Shown: positions 53,142 through 62,678, counted from the first letter of the stretch. The stretch is DNA of 64,000 nt from Massilia agri (GCF_024753255.1 NZ_JANUHA010000013.1:1-64000), one strand, 5' to 3'. Made by a program: numbers and translations. Notes: generated from the letters alone by a model not told the origin.

Positions 53142-54200
53142 ATGAAACAGTTCACCCTTCCGCAAAACTCCTTCCTGCTCCTGCTGGGGATCGTGACCCT
53201 GGCCTTCTTCTGGATCCTGCTGCCCTTCTCCGGCGCCGTGTTCTGGGGCATGGTGCTGGCCATCGTGTTCGCCCCCATGCACGACCGCATCCTGCGCGAG
53301 CTCGGCAACCGGCCCAATACGGCGGCCCTGATCTCCCTGATGCTGATCGTGCTGATGGTGATCCTGCCGGTGACCCTGATTTCCGCGGCGCTGGTCGACC
53401 AGGCGCTTGGCCTGTACGCCATGGTCAGCGGCGGCCAGCTCGACTTCAATGCGATGCTGCGCCGGATCGTGACCGGCCTGCCGGATTGGGCGGGCTCGAT
53501 GTACGAGCGCTACTACCCGACCGTCCTCTCGACGATCCAGGAGAAGCTCGCCGCCGGCGTGGCCCAGGCCAGCCAGCTGGCGGCGCGTTATGCGGTGAAC
53601 GTCGGCTCGAGCGCGCTCAACTTCCTGGTCAGCATGACGGTGATGCTCTACCTGCTGTTCTTCCTGTTCCGCGACGGGCGCACCATCGCGGCCCGCATCA
53701 AGCGCGCGGTGCCGCTGAGCTCACGCTACAAGAAGCCCCTGTTCGACAATTTCACGACCGTGATCCGCGCCACCGTGAAGGGCAATGTGCTGGTCGCGCT
53801 GGCGCAGGGCGCCCTCGGCGGCCTGATCTTCTGGTTCCTCGACGTGCCGGGGCCGGTGCTGTGGGGTGTGGTGATGGCCTTCCTGTCCCTGCTGCCCGCG
53901 GTCGGCGCGGCCATCATCTGGGGTCCGGTGGCGGCCTGGTTCCTGTTCACGGGTTCGGTGTGGCAGGGCGCGGTGCTGGCCCTGTATGGCGTGCTGGTGA
54001 TCGGGCTGGTCGACAACCTGCTGCGTCCCATCCTGGTGGGCAAGGACACCAAGCTGCCGGACTACCTGGTGCTGCTGTCGACCATCGGCGGGATGGCCTT
54101 GTTCGGCCTGAACGGCTTCGTGATCGGGCCGGTGATCGCGGCCCTGTTCATCGCGGCCTGGAGCCTGTTCGCAAGCTCCGAGGAGTTCCACGGGGAGTAA
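53142..54200 (+). CDS. AI-2E/PerM family membrane transporter
   Basis: This 352-residue protein has about eight membrane helices. Two N-terminal pairs are followed by a long amphipathic periplasmic stretch (about 95-165). Family text follows: FLFRDGRTIAARIKRAVPLS, GLIFWFLDVPGPVLWGVVMA, and LVDNLLRPILVGKDTKLPDY near the end. The family includes TqsA-like exporters and sodium/proton antiporters, so transport substrate cannot be told from sequence. Confidence 0.9.
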   Translation: MKQFTLPQNSFLLLLGIVTLAFFWILLPFSGAVFWGMVLAIVFAPMHDRILRELGNRPNTAALISLMLIVLMVILPVTLISAALVDQALGLYAMVSGGQLDFNAMLRRIVTGLPDWAGSMYERYYPTVLSTIQEKLAAGVAQASQLAARYAVNVGSSALNFLVSMTVMLYLLFFLFRDGRTIAARIKRAVPLSSRYKKPLFDNFTTVIRATVKGNVLVALAQGALGGLIFWFLDVPGPVLWGVVMAFLSLLPAVGAAIIWGPVAAWFLFTGSVWQGAVLALYGVLVIGLVDNLLRPILVGKDTKLPDYLVLLSTIGGMALFGLNGFVIGPVIAALFIAAWSLFASSEEFHGE

Positions 54201-54217
54201 GCCGCGATGCGGGCGGA

Positions 54218-54457
54218 TCAGGAACGGGACCTGGTCCCGCGCCTGGTCCTGCGTGCGTGGCTGCGGCTCCTGCGCCGCGACGCCGAACGGTGTGCCGGCT
54301 TGCGCTTCGCCTTGGTTTCGCCGGCGGCGCTGCGCTGCTTGTTGACGATGCGGGCCGCGACCTCCTCCTCGCGCCCCTTGTAGCGCTTCTCTTTCTTGAA
54401 CTTGCGTTCCAGTTTCTTCGATTCGCGCTCTCGCCTCGGGCTGGCTCCTCTTGGCAT
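54218..54457 (-). CDS. Small basic protein of unknown function
   Basis: This 79-residue protein is rich in Arg, Lys and Glu, with KKLERKFKKEKRYKGREEEV and ARIVNKQRSAAGETKAKRK. The VNKQ segment recalls short proteins often annotated as plasmid stabilisation proteins, found on many proteobacterial chromosomes. It ends in an Arg/Ser tail. It is single-gene, convergent with the transporter. The low complexity makes the call uncertain. Confidence 0.5.
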   Translation of the reverse strand: MPRGASPRRERESKKLERKFKKEKRYKGREEEVAARIVNKQRSAAGETKAKRKPAHRSASRRRSRSHARRTRRGTRSRS

Positions 54458-54554
54458 GTCGTTCTCCTGTAGGCTCTGGAACCTGCATGGTAAGGAGACG
54501 CGCCCCGGGACGGCGCACGGATCGGCTCGCGTGCGCCGGCGAACGAAGCCTGCC

Positions 54555-55787
54555 TCAGAACGTCAGCGTGACACTGCGCGGGCAGTGGTCGCTGGCCTCG
54601 AGGCGCTGGTTCGGCACCTGCACGACGGCGGTCTTGCGCGACACCAGTCCCGGCGCCTGGCGCGCCGCCAGTGGGCCGCTCAGCACGATGTGGTCGAGTC
54701 CCGTGAAGCCGCGGCATGCGGAATCGGCCTGCAGCGGCACCTGCGTCAGCGGGCGGCCCGCGTCGGCCAGTTCCTGCCAGAGGTAGCGCGTCGCCACCTT
54801 GCCCGTCGCATCCTCCTTCGGTGCGCCGAGCGGATTGCTGCCGTCGATGCGCACCTGCTCCGGCTTGATGGCGGCGGCGGCTTCCTCGTCGATGCGGCGG
54901 TTGAAGTCGCCCAGCAGCACGTACTCGGGGCTCTGCTTGCCCACGCTGTCCAGCCAGCGTTCGAGCGGCGCGACCTGGCGGTTCAGGACCGTGCACGCGG
55001 TGGCGGGATCGTCCAGCAGGCGTGCCTGGTAGATCGGGGTCGGCACGATGTTGGCGCAACCGGACTTCAGGTGCACGTTCAGGAAGCTCACGCGCCGTCC
55101 CGGCAGCTGCAGTTCGAGCGCCAGGCCCGGGCGCACCTTGCGCGCCTTCGGGTCGCCGGGGTTGTCGACCACCGCCAGTTCGCGGTTGACGCTGCAGCGG
55201 CCCGCTTCCTTGCTCAGGCTGCGGTCCCAGGCGAAGGCCACGGTCTGGAAGCCCTCGTGCGGCGCGTCGCAGACATCGAAGCGGTCGGCATAGCGGCCCA
55301 GCAGGGTCTTGACCACCTCGGCCGAGCGCACTTCCTGGAAGGCGAGCACGCGCACGCCCTGGGTCTCGATCAGCTTGTCGACGGTCGCCTGCAGGCCGGC
55401 CAGCTTGGCGGCGTAGTCGACGGCGGTCGGCGGCGTTTCCCTGTTGCGGCCCAGGTAGGCGTTACATGGCGCCATCATCGAGGCCTGCTCCGGCCCTCCG
55501 GCCAGGCGCTCGGTGTCGGCGACGCATTGGGCCGCGACCTTCACCGCCTGGTCATCCGGACGCATGCCGCCGGGGCCGCGCTTGGGGCGCGTGTCGCACC
55601 AGGACACGGCGCTGCAGACGGCGGCGTGGCGCTCGAAGTCCTTTTGCGAGCCGGCCCAGGCCAGGTTGAAGGAGGCGACGCCGATCTGCACGGGTGCGCC
55701 TGGTGCGGCGGGTTCGGCGGCGTGGATCGCGGGAGTGGCGAGCAGCGCTGCCAGCAGGGCAATGCGCGTCGGGGTAAAAGTCGGCAT
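54555..55787 (-). CDS. Exported endonuclease/exonuclease/phosphatase-family protein
   Basis: The start at 55787 gives a signal peptide (about 1-23, cleaved after IHA). The 410-residue protein has the DNase I-like motifs in order: VLAFQEVRSAE with the metal-binding Glu, LLGDFNRRID with Asp-x-Asn, GLDHIVLSG and the final ASDHCPRSVTL. These support a magnesium-dependent phosphodiesterase exported to periplasm or outside. It might be a secreted nuclease for phosphate or nucleotide scavenging, or a phosphatase. It is divergent from the TetR gene. Confidence 0.82.
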   Translation of the reverse strand: MPTFTPTRIALLAALLATPAIHAAEPAAPGAPVQIGVASFNLAWAGSQKDFERHAAVCSAVSWCDTRPKRGPGGMRPDDQAVKVAAQCVADTERLAGGPEQASMMAPCNAYLGRNRETPPTAVDYAAKLAGLQATVDKLIETQGVRVLAFQEVRSAEVVKTLLGRYADRFDVCDAPHEGFQTVAFAWDRSLSKEAGRCSVNRELAVVDNPGDPKARKVRPGLALELQLPGRRVSFLNVHLKSGCANIVPTPIYQARLLDDPATACTVLNRQVAPLERWLDSVGKQSPEYVLLGDFNRRIDEEAAAAIKPEQVRIDGSNPLGAPKEDATGKVATRYLWQELADAGRPLTQVPLQADSACRGFTGLDHIVLSGPLAARQAPGLVSRKTAVVQVPNQRLEASDHCPRSVTLTF

Positions 55788-55931
55788 GGGGCGTTTCTTC
55801 ACAGGGGCGCCTGTCGGCGGGCCGACCGGCTGAATCAATGGGCGATCGGTCGAAGCGATCGGATGGCGCTGGGATTATCGCGGAGTTCGGCGGCCGCAGC
55901 AATGTGCCGGCAATCTTGGCTTGACTCCAAA

Positions 55932-55947
55932 CCTACCAGTAGGTAGG
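55932..55947. promoter_or_regulatory. Palindromic operator upstream of the TetR gene
   Basis: CCTAC-CA-GTAGG followed by TAGG stands just before the tetR start and overlaps the expected promoter. A related element (CTACCAACTAGTAGG) precedes the membrane protein gene downstream. Shared half-sites suggest one TetR dimer binds both. Confidence 0.6.
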
Positions 55948-55955
55948 ATGAACGC

Positions 55956-56540
55956 ATGAAGAAGACATCCACGACCGCCGACGACATCCTGGCCTGCGCC
56001 CGCTCCCTGGTCATCGCAGGCGGCTACAACGGGTTCAGCTATGCCGACATCGCCGAGACCGTCGGCATCCGCAAGCCCAGCATCCACCACCATTTCCCCA
56101 GCAAGGCGGAACTGGTGACCACGCTCGTCAGCCGCTACCGCCAGGACGCGGAAGACGGCATCGCCAATCTCGGGCATGCCATTCCGGCGCCACTCGAGCA
56201 GTTGCGCGCCTACATCGGCTACTGGAAGGCCTGCATCGGCGACGCGAGCGCGCCCTTCTGCGTATGCGCCCTGCTGGCCAACGAACTGCCGGTATTGCCC
56301 GACACCGTCGCCCACGAGATCCGCGCCTATTTCCGCTTCCTGTCCGGCTGGCTCACCTCGGTCTTCGAGCGCGGCGCGACGCAGGGAAGCATCGTCCTGA
56401 AGGAGTCCCCGCGCATCGAGGCGGAGACCTTCATGGCGACCGTCCACGGCGCCATGCTCTCCGCCCGGGCCTACGGCGACACGGGAACGTTCGCCACCAT
56501 CATGGATCCGCAACTGGCGCGCCTCACCGCCGGCGCCTGA
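55956..56540 (+). CDS. TetR-family transcriptional regulator
   Basis: This 194-residue protein has an N-terminal TetR HTH (ILACARSLVIAGGYNGFSYA then VGIRKPSIHHHFPSKAELVT) and a helical ligand-binding domain with several Cys residues (WKACIGDASAPFCVCALLAN). It probably represses itself and the downstream membrane protein through matching palindromes. The Cys cluster may sense an electrophile or oxidant, which is an inference. Confidence 0.9.
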   Translation: MKKTSTTADDILACARSLVIAGGYNGFSYADIAETVGIRKPSIHHHFPSKAELVTTLVSRYRQDAEDGIANLGHAIPAPLEQLRAYIGYWKACIGDASAPFCVCALLANELPVLPDTVAHEIRAYFRFLSGWLTSVFERGATQGSIVLKESPRIEAETFMATVHGAMLSARAYGDTGTFATIMDPQLARLTAGA

Positions 56541-56607
56541 ATCCGACAGCACGGTCCGTACGGGTACAGCGCAGCCTGCCGGACCGCAATCCATTTGCGC
56601 CCACGAT

Positions 56608-56623
56608 CTACCAACTAGTAGGT
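56608..56623. promoter_or_regulatory. Second TetR-type operator upstream of the membrane protein
   Basis: CTACCAACTAGTAGGT lies 6 bases before the start of the membrane protein gene. CTACC/TAGTAGG half-sites match the element before tetR. Binding here would block initiation. Confidence 0.6.
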
Positions 56624-56628
56624 ATATT

Positions 56629-57213
56629 ATGAAGAACGACATGGCCTTGCCGGCCGCCCCCGCCACCTCCGCCACCCAGGAGGGCTGGCTCAAGACGTAC
56701 TACTTCACCAGGGCGGGGTTCTCGATCGCCTGGATCGCCCTCGCGACCATCTTTGGTGCAGGATTCCCGGCCATTGCAGCGGCCTTGCTGATCGTCTATC
56801 CGGCCTGGGATGCGCTCGCCAACCTGGCCGACGGCCAGCGCAGCGGCGGCATCCTGTCGAACCGGCCCCAGGCCATCAACGTGGTCGTCAGCCTGGCGGT
56901 GACCGCCGCCATCGCCGCCGCCCTCCCCGACATGCACCGCGTGCTCGCGGTATTCGGCGCCTGGGCGATCCTCTCGGGACTGCTCCAGCTGGCGGCCGCC
57001 CTGCGGCGCTGGAAGCACAGCGGCGCCCAGTGGGCGATGATCCTGAGCGGCGCCCAGTCCGCGCTGGCCGGCGCCGTCTTCATCCACCAGGCGGGCGGAC
57101 AGGCCACGCCCTCGATCGCCACCGTGATCGGCTATGCCGGCTTCGGGGCCTTCTATTTCCTGGTATCGGCGCTGGCGCTCGGCATCAAGGCCCTGCGCGC
57201 GCGCCGCGGCTGA
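56629..57213 (+). CDS. DUF308-like integral membrane protein
   Basis: This 194-residue protein has about six hydrophobic segments, beginning YFTRAGFSIAWIALATIFGA and ending YFLVSALALGIKALR. Pairing of helices resembles the HdeD/DUF308 family. A TetR-type operator overlaps its start region, so it is probably induced with the upstream regulator. No substrate or reaction can be assigned. Confidence 0.75.
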   Translation: MKNDMALPAAPATSATQEGWLKTYYFTRAGFSIAWIALATIFGAGFPAIAAALLIVYPAWDALANLADGQRSGGILSNRPQAINVVVSLAVTAAIAAALPDMHRVLAVFGAWAILSGLLQLAAALRRWKHSGAQWAMILSGAQSALAGAVFIHQAGGQATPSIATVIGYAGFGAFYFLVSALALGIKALRARRG

Positions 57214-57294
57214 GAACTCCCAGGGACGCTTCGCACGCGCCGCGGAACACCCTGCACGTCGCGCTGCGGCCCACGAGCGATACCGGACGTCGAA

Positions 57295-58329
57295 CTATTC
57301 CTTGAACCTTGCCGTGGCGCGTTCCCGCGGTCGCGCAAGCGAAGCCCGCAGCGCCAGGCTGACCGGGAATTCGCGCACCACCGGACGCCGGCCGCCGTCG
57401 CACAGATTGAGCAGCTCGGCAACGGCGCTGGCCGTCATCTCGCGCCACGGTATGCGCACGGACGTCAGGGGCGGCGCCGAATAGGCGGCGCTGGGCGCAT
57501 CGTCGTAGCCGATCACGGAGACATCGTTCGGCACGCGCAGGCCCGCTTCGTAGAAACAGGAAATCGCGCCGAGGGCCATTTCGTCGTTGGCGCAGAACAG
57601 GGCCGTGAAGCTGGTGTTCGAGGCCAGCAGCTCGTGGGCGGCCGACCAGCCCGCGCTGGAGGAAAAGTCGGCCTCGCTCACCCACATGGCGCCGGTGTCG
57701 ATGCCGGCGGCTTCCAGCTCGCACATGAAGCCTTCGATGCGCTCGACGTTGTCCTGCACCGCCCAGGGACCGGCCAGCACGGCGATCTCGCGGTGCCCGT
57801 GCTCGAGCAGCGCCCGCGCCGCCAGGCGCCCTCCCAGCACGTGGTCCACCGTGAAGCACTGCCCGGGGATGCTCTTGACGTCGTAGTTCAGCGCGACCAG
57901 GCGGCGGCGCCGCTCGCCGAACAGCGCCAGGTCTTCTTCCTGCAGGGGACTGGTGAGCACGATCACCCCGTCGCAGCCGCGCTCGAGCAGCAGGTTCACG
58001 CCGTCGACCGCTTCGCGCCGAGCCTCGCCCTTGCCGGTGCCGAAGCCGATCATCATGTGCAGGCCGGCGCCGCGCAGCTCGGCGTCGATGATCTTCAGGA
58101 TGGCGGTATAGAAGGTCCCCGACAGCATCGGGATGTACACCCCGATCATGCGCGAGCGCCCGTACAGCAGCGAGCGCGCCGTGTGCGAGGGCCGGTAGCC
58201 CAGCGCGTCGATGGCCTGCCTGACCCGCTCCAGCTTGTCGGGCGACACCGAGCCCTTGCCGCGCACCACGCGCGACGCGGTCCCGGTCCCCACCCCCGCC
58301 ATGCGGGCCACATCCTTGATCGTCGCCAC
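57295..58329 (-). CDS. LacI-family transcriptional regulator of the GH30 locus
   Basis: This 344-residue protein starts with the LacI HTH (ATIKDVARMAGVGTGTASRV, with the hinge ALGYRPSHTARSL). The periplasmic-binding-type sugar sensor domain follows, with GVYIPMLSG and VIGYDDAPSAAY. It is the last gene after the GH30 glycosidase, 24 bases downstream. Three TGGAAACGTTGCCAA-type sites upstream of the TonB receptor gene are the expected targets. Confidence 0.93.
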   Translation of the reverse strand: MATIKDVARMAGVGTGTASRVVRGKGSVSPDKLERVRQAIDALGYRPSHTARSLLYGRSRMIGVYIPMLSGTFYTAILKIIDAELRGAGLHMMIGFGTGKGEARREAVDGVNLLLERGCDGVIVLTSPLQEEDLALFGERRRRLVALNYDVKSIPGQCFTVDHVLGGRLAARALLEHGHREIAVLAGPWAVQDNVERIEGFMCELEAAGIDTGAMWVSEADFSSSAGWSAAHELLASNTSFTALFCANDEMALGAISCFYEAGLRVPNDVSVIGYDDAPSAAYSAPPLTSVRIPWREMTASAVAELLNLCDGGRRPVVREFPVSLALRASLARPRERATARFKE

Positions 58330-58353
58330 GGTCCTCCCCTGCTTCTTCTCCGG

Positions 58354-59805
58354 TTAACGTAGCACAGTCTGGATGGCGCGGGCCGGAATGTCCACCGCCA
58401 CCTCGGCGCCATCGACCTGCAGCCGATAGCGCTGCGCCCCGTCGGTCCGGTTCATCACCACGATCGCCAGGGCGCCGTCCGGATTGCGGAAGGCCACCGT
58501 GTCCAGCGTGCTGCGGCTGGTGGTGGCGCCCACGCGCCTCGCCCCCGGCTTGATGTAGCGGGTGAAGTGGCCCATGTAGGCGTAGCTCGGCGTGTAGACC
58601 AGCTGGCCGTCGTCGCTCGCGTGCAGCAGCGCGAAGCAGTAGTTGCCCACGTGGTTGGGTCCGCCGCGGCTGTCGAGCAGCATGTTCCAGTCGATCCACC
58701 CTGCCGCCCCGGCGTTCAGGTCGGCCATGATCTCGCTGCCGTAGCGCTCGCCGTTGGCCCAGTCCTGCAACCTCGCCGGATCGAACTTCTCGACGGTCGC
58801 CTCGGTCATCAGGAGCGGCACGTCGGGATACGCCGCGTGCACGGCGGCGACGTTGCGGTGCATAGGCTGGCCCTTGGCCCAGGTCTCGTACCAGTGGAAA
58901 CCGATGCCCCAGACGTAGGGCCGCGCCTTCGGGTCCGACAGGATGTGGGCGGCACGCTGCGGCAGCAGGTCGCGGTTGTGGTCCCAGACGATGATCTTCT
59001 TGTCCTTCATCCCGGCCCGCGTGAGCGCCGGCCCGAGGTGGTCGCCCAGGAAACGCGTCTCTTCCTCGGCGGTGTAGATCATCGATTCCCAGCGCTGCCT
59101 GGCCATCGGTTCGTTCTGCACCGACAGGCCCCACAAGGGAATGCCCGCCTTTTCGTAGGCCTGGACGAACTTGACGATGTAGTTCGCCCACAGGTCACGG
59201 TTCTCCGGCAGCAGGCTGCCGCCCTGCAGCATGTTCTTGTTCGACTTCATCCAGGCCGGCGCGCTCCAGGGGCTGGCGAAGACGCGCATCTGCGTTCCCT
59301 GCGCCCTGGCGGCGGCCAGGGAGGCGCGCAGCAGCGGCACGCGGTGGCACATGTCGTGCTCGATGCTGAAGGAAGCCAGGCTGCGGTCGCCGTCCTTGAC
59401 GTAGGTGTAGCTGCCGCTGCTGAAGTCCGAACTGTGGATCGTCGTTCTCAGCACGTTGTAGCCCAGGCCTTCGCGCGGGTCGAAGTAGGCCTTCAGGTAG
59501 GCCTGCTGCGCGGCTGGAGTGAGCTTCGCATAGACCTCGGCCACCGCATCGGTCACGGCGCCGCCGAAGCCGAACACTTCCTGGTAGCGCTGGCGCGTAT
59601 CGACAAACACCGCGGTCTCGGTTTCCATCGGCTGCCCGGCCGGGCGCGGCGCGCCGAGCGCCTGCACGGCGAAGCGCTGGCCGCCGCCCTGCGCGGTGGT
59701 CACCACCTGCCAGGTGGCGCTGGTCCCCTGCGCACCCGCCGCCGCTCCCATCATCGTCAGGGCCATCCCGCACACCACGCGCATCGCGTTTCGTCTGGTC
59801 GTCAT
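58354..59805 (-). CDS. GH30-family glycoside hydrolase, exported
   Basis: This 483-residue protein has a signal peptide (cleaved near AGAQG), a GH30 TIM barrel (about 65-400) and a short beta-sandwich end. Family motifs are FGFGGAVTDA, VFASPWSAPAWMK, the acid/base Glu in VQNEP and the presumed nucleophile Glu in LLMTEATVE. GH30 members cut beta-1,6-glucan, beta-glucosylceramide or xylan. The context with a second GH30 and a TonB receptor suggests a beta-1,6-linked glucan. The nucleophile surroundings differ from its neighbour, where TECSGG is found. Confidence 0.88.
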   Translation of the reverse strand: MTTRRNAMRVVCGMALTMMGAAAGAQGTSATWQVVTTAQGGGQRFAVQALGAPRPAGQPMETETAVFVDTRQRYQEVFGFGGAVTDAVAEVYAKLTPAAQQAYLKAYFDPREGLGYNVLRTTIHSSDFSSGSYTYVKDGDRSLASFSIEHDMCHRVPLLRASLAAARAQGTQMRVFASPWSAPAWMKSNKNMLQGGSLLPENRDLWANYIVKFVQAYEKAGIPLWGLSVQNEPMARQRWESMIYTAEEETRFLGDHLGPALTRAGMKDKKIIVWDHNRDLLPQRAAHILSDPKARPYVWGIGFHWYETWAKGQPMHRNVAAVHAAYPDVPLLMTEATVEKFDPARLQDWANGERYGSEIMADLNAGAAGWIDWNMLLDSRGGPNHVGNYCFALLHASDDGQLVYTPSYAYMGHFTRYIKPGARRVGATTSRSTLDTVAFRNPDGALAIVVMNRTDGAQRYRLQVDGAEVAVDIPARAIQTVLR

Positions 59806-59816
59806 TCGCTCTCCTT

Positions 59817-62552
59817 TTACAGTTTATAGTTCACGCCGAACAGGACCTGGCGACCGTAGGTCGTGTAGCGCTCGGGCGCATAGGCGCCGCTGGCGAAGGG
59901 GCTGCCCTGCTTGGTCTGGTAAGGTTCGTTGCCCAGGTTGTTCACCTGCAGCATGAGGGACAGGTTCTTCCATGGGCCGCTCTGGAACTCGTAGCCCAGC
60001 TGGATGTCGATCTGGTCCTCCGCCATGATCTCGCTGAAGGCGCGCTGGGCGAACAGGCCCGTGACCTCGCCGCGGAAGGCGGAGCGGTAGCGCTGGGCCA
60101 CGCGCGCCGAAAAGCCGTGCTTCTCGTAGAACAGCGTGATGTTGCGGACCACGCCGGACAGGCCCGGCAGCTTTTCCGTGGTGCCCGGTCCGTTCGGGCT
60201 GATCGAGCTCTCGGTGCCGGAGACGCTGGCCTGCACGCCGAAGCCGTCCAGGGGCTGCCACAGCATGCCGAACTGCAGGGATCCGCTGAGTTCGACGCCA
60301 CGCACGAAACCGCCCTGCCCGTTGGCCGGCTGGTTGATGGTGCCGATGTTCGTCAGCGGCACCACGGCGCTCGAGTTCGGGAAGCCGGTGAAGTCAAAGG
60401 GGCGCTGCTGGTTGTAGATGTAGCTCTTGAGGTCCTTGAAGAAGTAGGCGGCCGATACATAGCTGCCCTTGCCCAGGTAGTGCTCGAGCGAGAGGTCGAA
60501 GGAGTTCGCGCGCCACGGCTCCAGCTGCGGATTGCCGCCGCTGCCGTTCCACATGCGCGTGGTCTGGTCGACGCCGGCCGACACGCCGGCGCGCATGTCG
60601 GACATGCGGGGCCGCGCGACGGTCTTGGCCACGCCCATGCGCATATAGGTGTCGTGCAGGTAGTGGCCGAGGTCGAAGTTCAGGTTCACGCTCGGCAGGA
60701 CGTCGTTGTAGGAGTGGTCGTCGGAGAGCGGCGTGATCACGTTGTTGCTCACCGCCTTGCCCTGCGCATCCTGGTTCACGTGGACGTACTGCACGCCGAT
60801 GTTCCCGCGCAGCGGCACGTTGCCCAGGTCGGTGTCGATGCCGAGGCGCAGGTAGCCGATGGCCTGCTTCTCGCTCACCGCCCAGTCCTGCTGGGCCACG
60901 TCGGTATCGACCGGTCGCTTGACGTAGAAGCGGTCGATCGCGGCGCGCGGGTCGAAGGAGAGCACGCCGGGAATGCCGGCCCAGGCCAGCGAGGTGGTCG
61001 GCTGGATGATGTCGGCCGGGACGGTCGTCAACGCCCGGTCGTTCTTCAGCCAATAGGTCTGCGAGACGTCTTCGTGCGACTTGTCGCGCTTGGAGTAGCT
61101 CAGGCCCGCCTGCACATTGCTGAAGAAGCCGTCGAGCTCCCCGCGCACGTTCAGCTTAGCCGCGCCCAGGCGGTCTTCGACACGCGGGTGGTGCATGGTG
61201 GCGTCGTGGCCCCAGCCGCCGACGTCGGTCAGCCTGATGATGCCGGGGTTGGTGAAGTCGATGCTCGGCGTGAACTGCGGCAGGCCGGCGCCGACCGGGA
61301 TGCGGAATTTGAAATCGTTGTCGGTGACGCCTGAATTGGCCGGTCCCAGGCCGGCATAGGTCTCCGAGGTCGTTTCGCGGCGCTTGGCCGTGGACCAGGA
61401 CAGGTCGCCGTCGACCGACCAGCGATCGTTGAGGCGCAGCTTCGTATTCCAGCCCAGGGCGCCCATCTCGTCGCGCCGCTCGTTGTAGTCGTTGCGCACG
61501 ATCGGTTCCAGGTTGACCAGGCTGCCGCCGGTGAGCAGGCGCACGCCGCCGATGGTCTCGACCTGGGGATCGCGGTAGGTGACCGCGCTCCACTGGTGCG
61601 AGTTCCACATCATGCCGCGCATGACCTCTTCCTGGTCGAACTGCGAGTAGTACAGGTCGAGGGTGGAACGCAGGTCGCGGCTCGGCTTCCAGTCGACGAC
61701 CGCCATCAGGCCGTCGCGCACCTGCTTGCGCGAGGTCGAGGTGACTTCGGCGCCCTTCAGCGCGACCACGTCCTCCATCCCGGCCGGGAGATTGTTCTCG
61801 GTGCCCCACCACCAGGACTTGTATTCCTTCTGCTGGCCCGGCGTGTCGAGGTGGGCGTAGCCGATGGCCAGGCCCAGGGTGTTGTTCAGGTACTGGTCGA
61901 TGTAGGACACCGAGACGCGCTTGCCGCGGGTCGACCAGCCGCTATTGAGTTCGCCATTGCTGTTATGCTCGCCACGCACATTGACGGCGATGGTACGGCC
62001 CTTGCGGTCGAGCGGACGCACGGTGCGCAGGTCGATGGTGCCGGACAGGCCGGCCGCCGTCATGTTGGCGTCGGGCGTCTTGTAGACCACCACGCCGCTG
62101 AGCAGCTCGGACGGGTACTGGTCGAATTCGGCGCTGCGATCGTTGCTGGTGCTGGTCTGTTCGCGGCCGTTGAGCAGGGTGACGCCGAAGTCCGGCGCCA
62201 GGCCGCGCAGGGAGATCACCTGGGCGCGGCCGGCCACGCGCTGCGCGGTCAGGCCGGGCAGGCGCGCGATCGATTCCGCGATCGACTGGTCCGGCAGCTT
62301 GCCGATGTCTTCGGCGGTGATCGCTTCGACGATCGAGTCCGATTCCTTCTTGATCGCGATCGACGTTTCGATACTGCCGCGGATCCCGGTCACGACCACC
62401 TGGGACGGGACGCCTTCCTGCGATGGGGCCTGGGACTGGGCTTGCGCCGATGCGCTCCACAGGCAGAGTGCGCAGGCGGCGGCGATGGGGCGCAAGCGGA
62501 TTGCATGGGTGACGGCCGCATCGGCGCCACGGGCGTTGCGAATTCGAGTCAT
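59817..62552 (-). CDS. TonB-dependent receptor for glycans (long plug type)
   Basis: This 911-residue receptor has a signal peptide (ending SAQAQ) and the Caulobacter/Xanthomonas sugar-receptor plug pattern: VVVTGIRGSIETSIAIKKES, AEDIGKLPDQSIAESIARLP, RGLAPDFGVTLLNGREQTS. The long barrel ends RQVLFGVNYKL. It is flanked by two GH30 genes on the same strand, and its upstream region has three LacI operators, so it probably imports the oligosaccharides these enzymes produce. AGGAGACCCAC precedes the ATG. Confidence 0.93.
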   Translation of the reverse strand: MTRIRNARGADAAVTHAIRLRPIAAACALCLWSASAQAQSQAPSQEGVPSQVVVTGIRGSIETSIAIKKESDSIVEAITAEDIGKLPDQSIAESIARLPGLTAQRVAGRAQVISLRGLAPDFGVTLLNGREQTSTSNDRSAEFDQYPSELLSGVVVYKTPDANMTAAGLSGTIDLRTVRPLDRKGRTIAVNVRGEHNSNGELNSGWSTRGKRVSVSYIDQYLNNTLGLAIGYAHLDTPGQQKEYKSWWWGTENNLPAGMEDVVALKGAEVTSTSRKQVRDGLMAVVDWKPSRDLRSTLDLYYSQFDQEEVMRGMMWNSHQWSAVTYRDPQVETIGGVRLLTGGSLVNLEPIVRNDYNERRDEMGALGWNTKLRLNDRWSVDGDLSWSTAKRRETTSETYAGLGPANSGVTDNDFKFRIPVGAGLPQFTPSIDFTNPGIIRLTDVGGWGHDATMHHPRVEDRLGAAKLNVRGELDGFFSNVQAGLSYSKRDKSHEDVSQTYWLKNDRALTTVPADIIQPTTSLAWAGIPGVLSFDPRAAIDRFYVKRPVDTDVAQQDWAVSEKQAIGYLRLGIDTDLGNVPLRGNIGVQYVHVNQDAQGKAVSNNVITPLSDDHSYNDVLPSVNLNFDLGHYLHDTYMRMGVAKTVARPRMSDMRAGVSAGVDQTTRMWNGSGGNPQLEPWRANSFDLSLEHYLGKGSYVSAAYFFKDLKSYIYNQQRPFDFTGFPNSSAVVPLTNIGTINQPANGQGGFVRGVELSGSLQFGMLWQPLDGFGVQASVSGTESSISPNGPGTTEKLPGLSGVVRNITLFYEKHGFSARVAQRYRSAFRGEVTGLFAQRAFSEIMAEDQIDIQLGYEFQSGPWKNLSLMLQVNNLGNEPYQTKQGSPFASGAYAPERYTTYGRQVLFGVNYKL

Positions 62553-62587
62553 GTGGGTCTCCTGAATTGTTATTCTGTGTCTTGTTT

Positions 62588-62602
62588 TGGAAACGCTGCC
62601 AA
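62588..62602. promoter_or_regulatory. LacI-type operator 1
   Basis: TGGAAACGCTGCCAA is one base off the two following copies. It is closest to the receptor gene start, about 36 bases away. Confidence 0.75.
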
Positions 62603-62663
62603 ACGAGGACGCTATCTGGGAACGTCTTGCTGCCTGGTTTCACTGCACACCTGCCGGCGGGGA

Positions 62664-62678
62664 TGGAAACGTTGCCAA
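62664..62678. promoter_or_regulatory. LacI-type operator 2
   Basis: TGGAAACGTTGCCAA, a near-palindrome with the central CG typical of LacI-family sites. Its start is 76 bases from that of operator 1. Confidence 0.75.

Noticed and set aside
54233-54250. CGGGACC-TGGTCCCG inverted repeat as a terminator
   Set aside because: The loop is too small, no T-tract follows, and it lies inside the end of the small basic protein gene.
51128-54472. 1114-residue open frame across the TonB receptor and the transporter
   Set aside because: It is antisense to the receptor and then out of frame with the transporter; composition is typical of a shadow.
57185-59191. 668-residue open frame over LacI and GH30
   Set aside because: Shadow of two well-supported genes in another frame.
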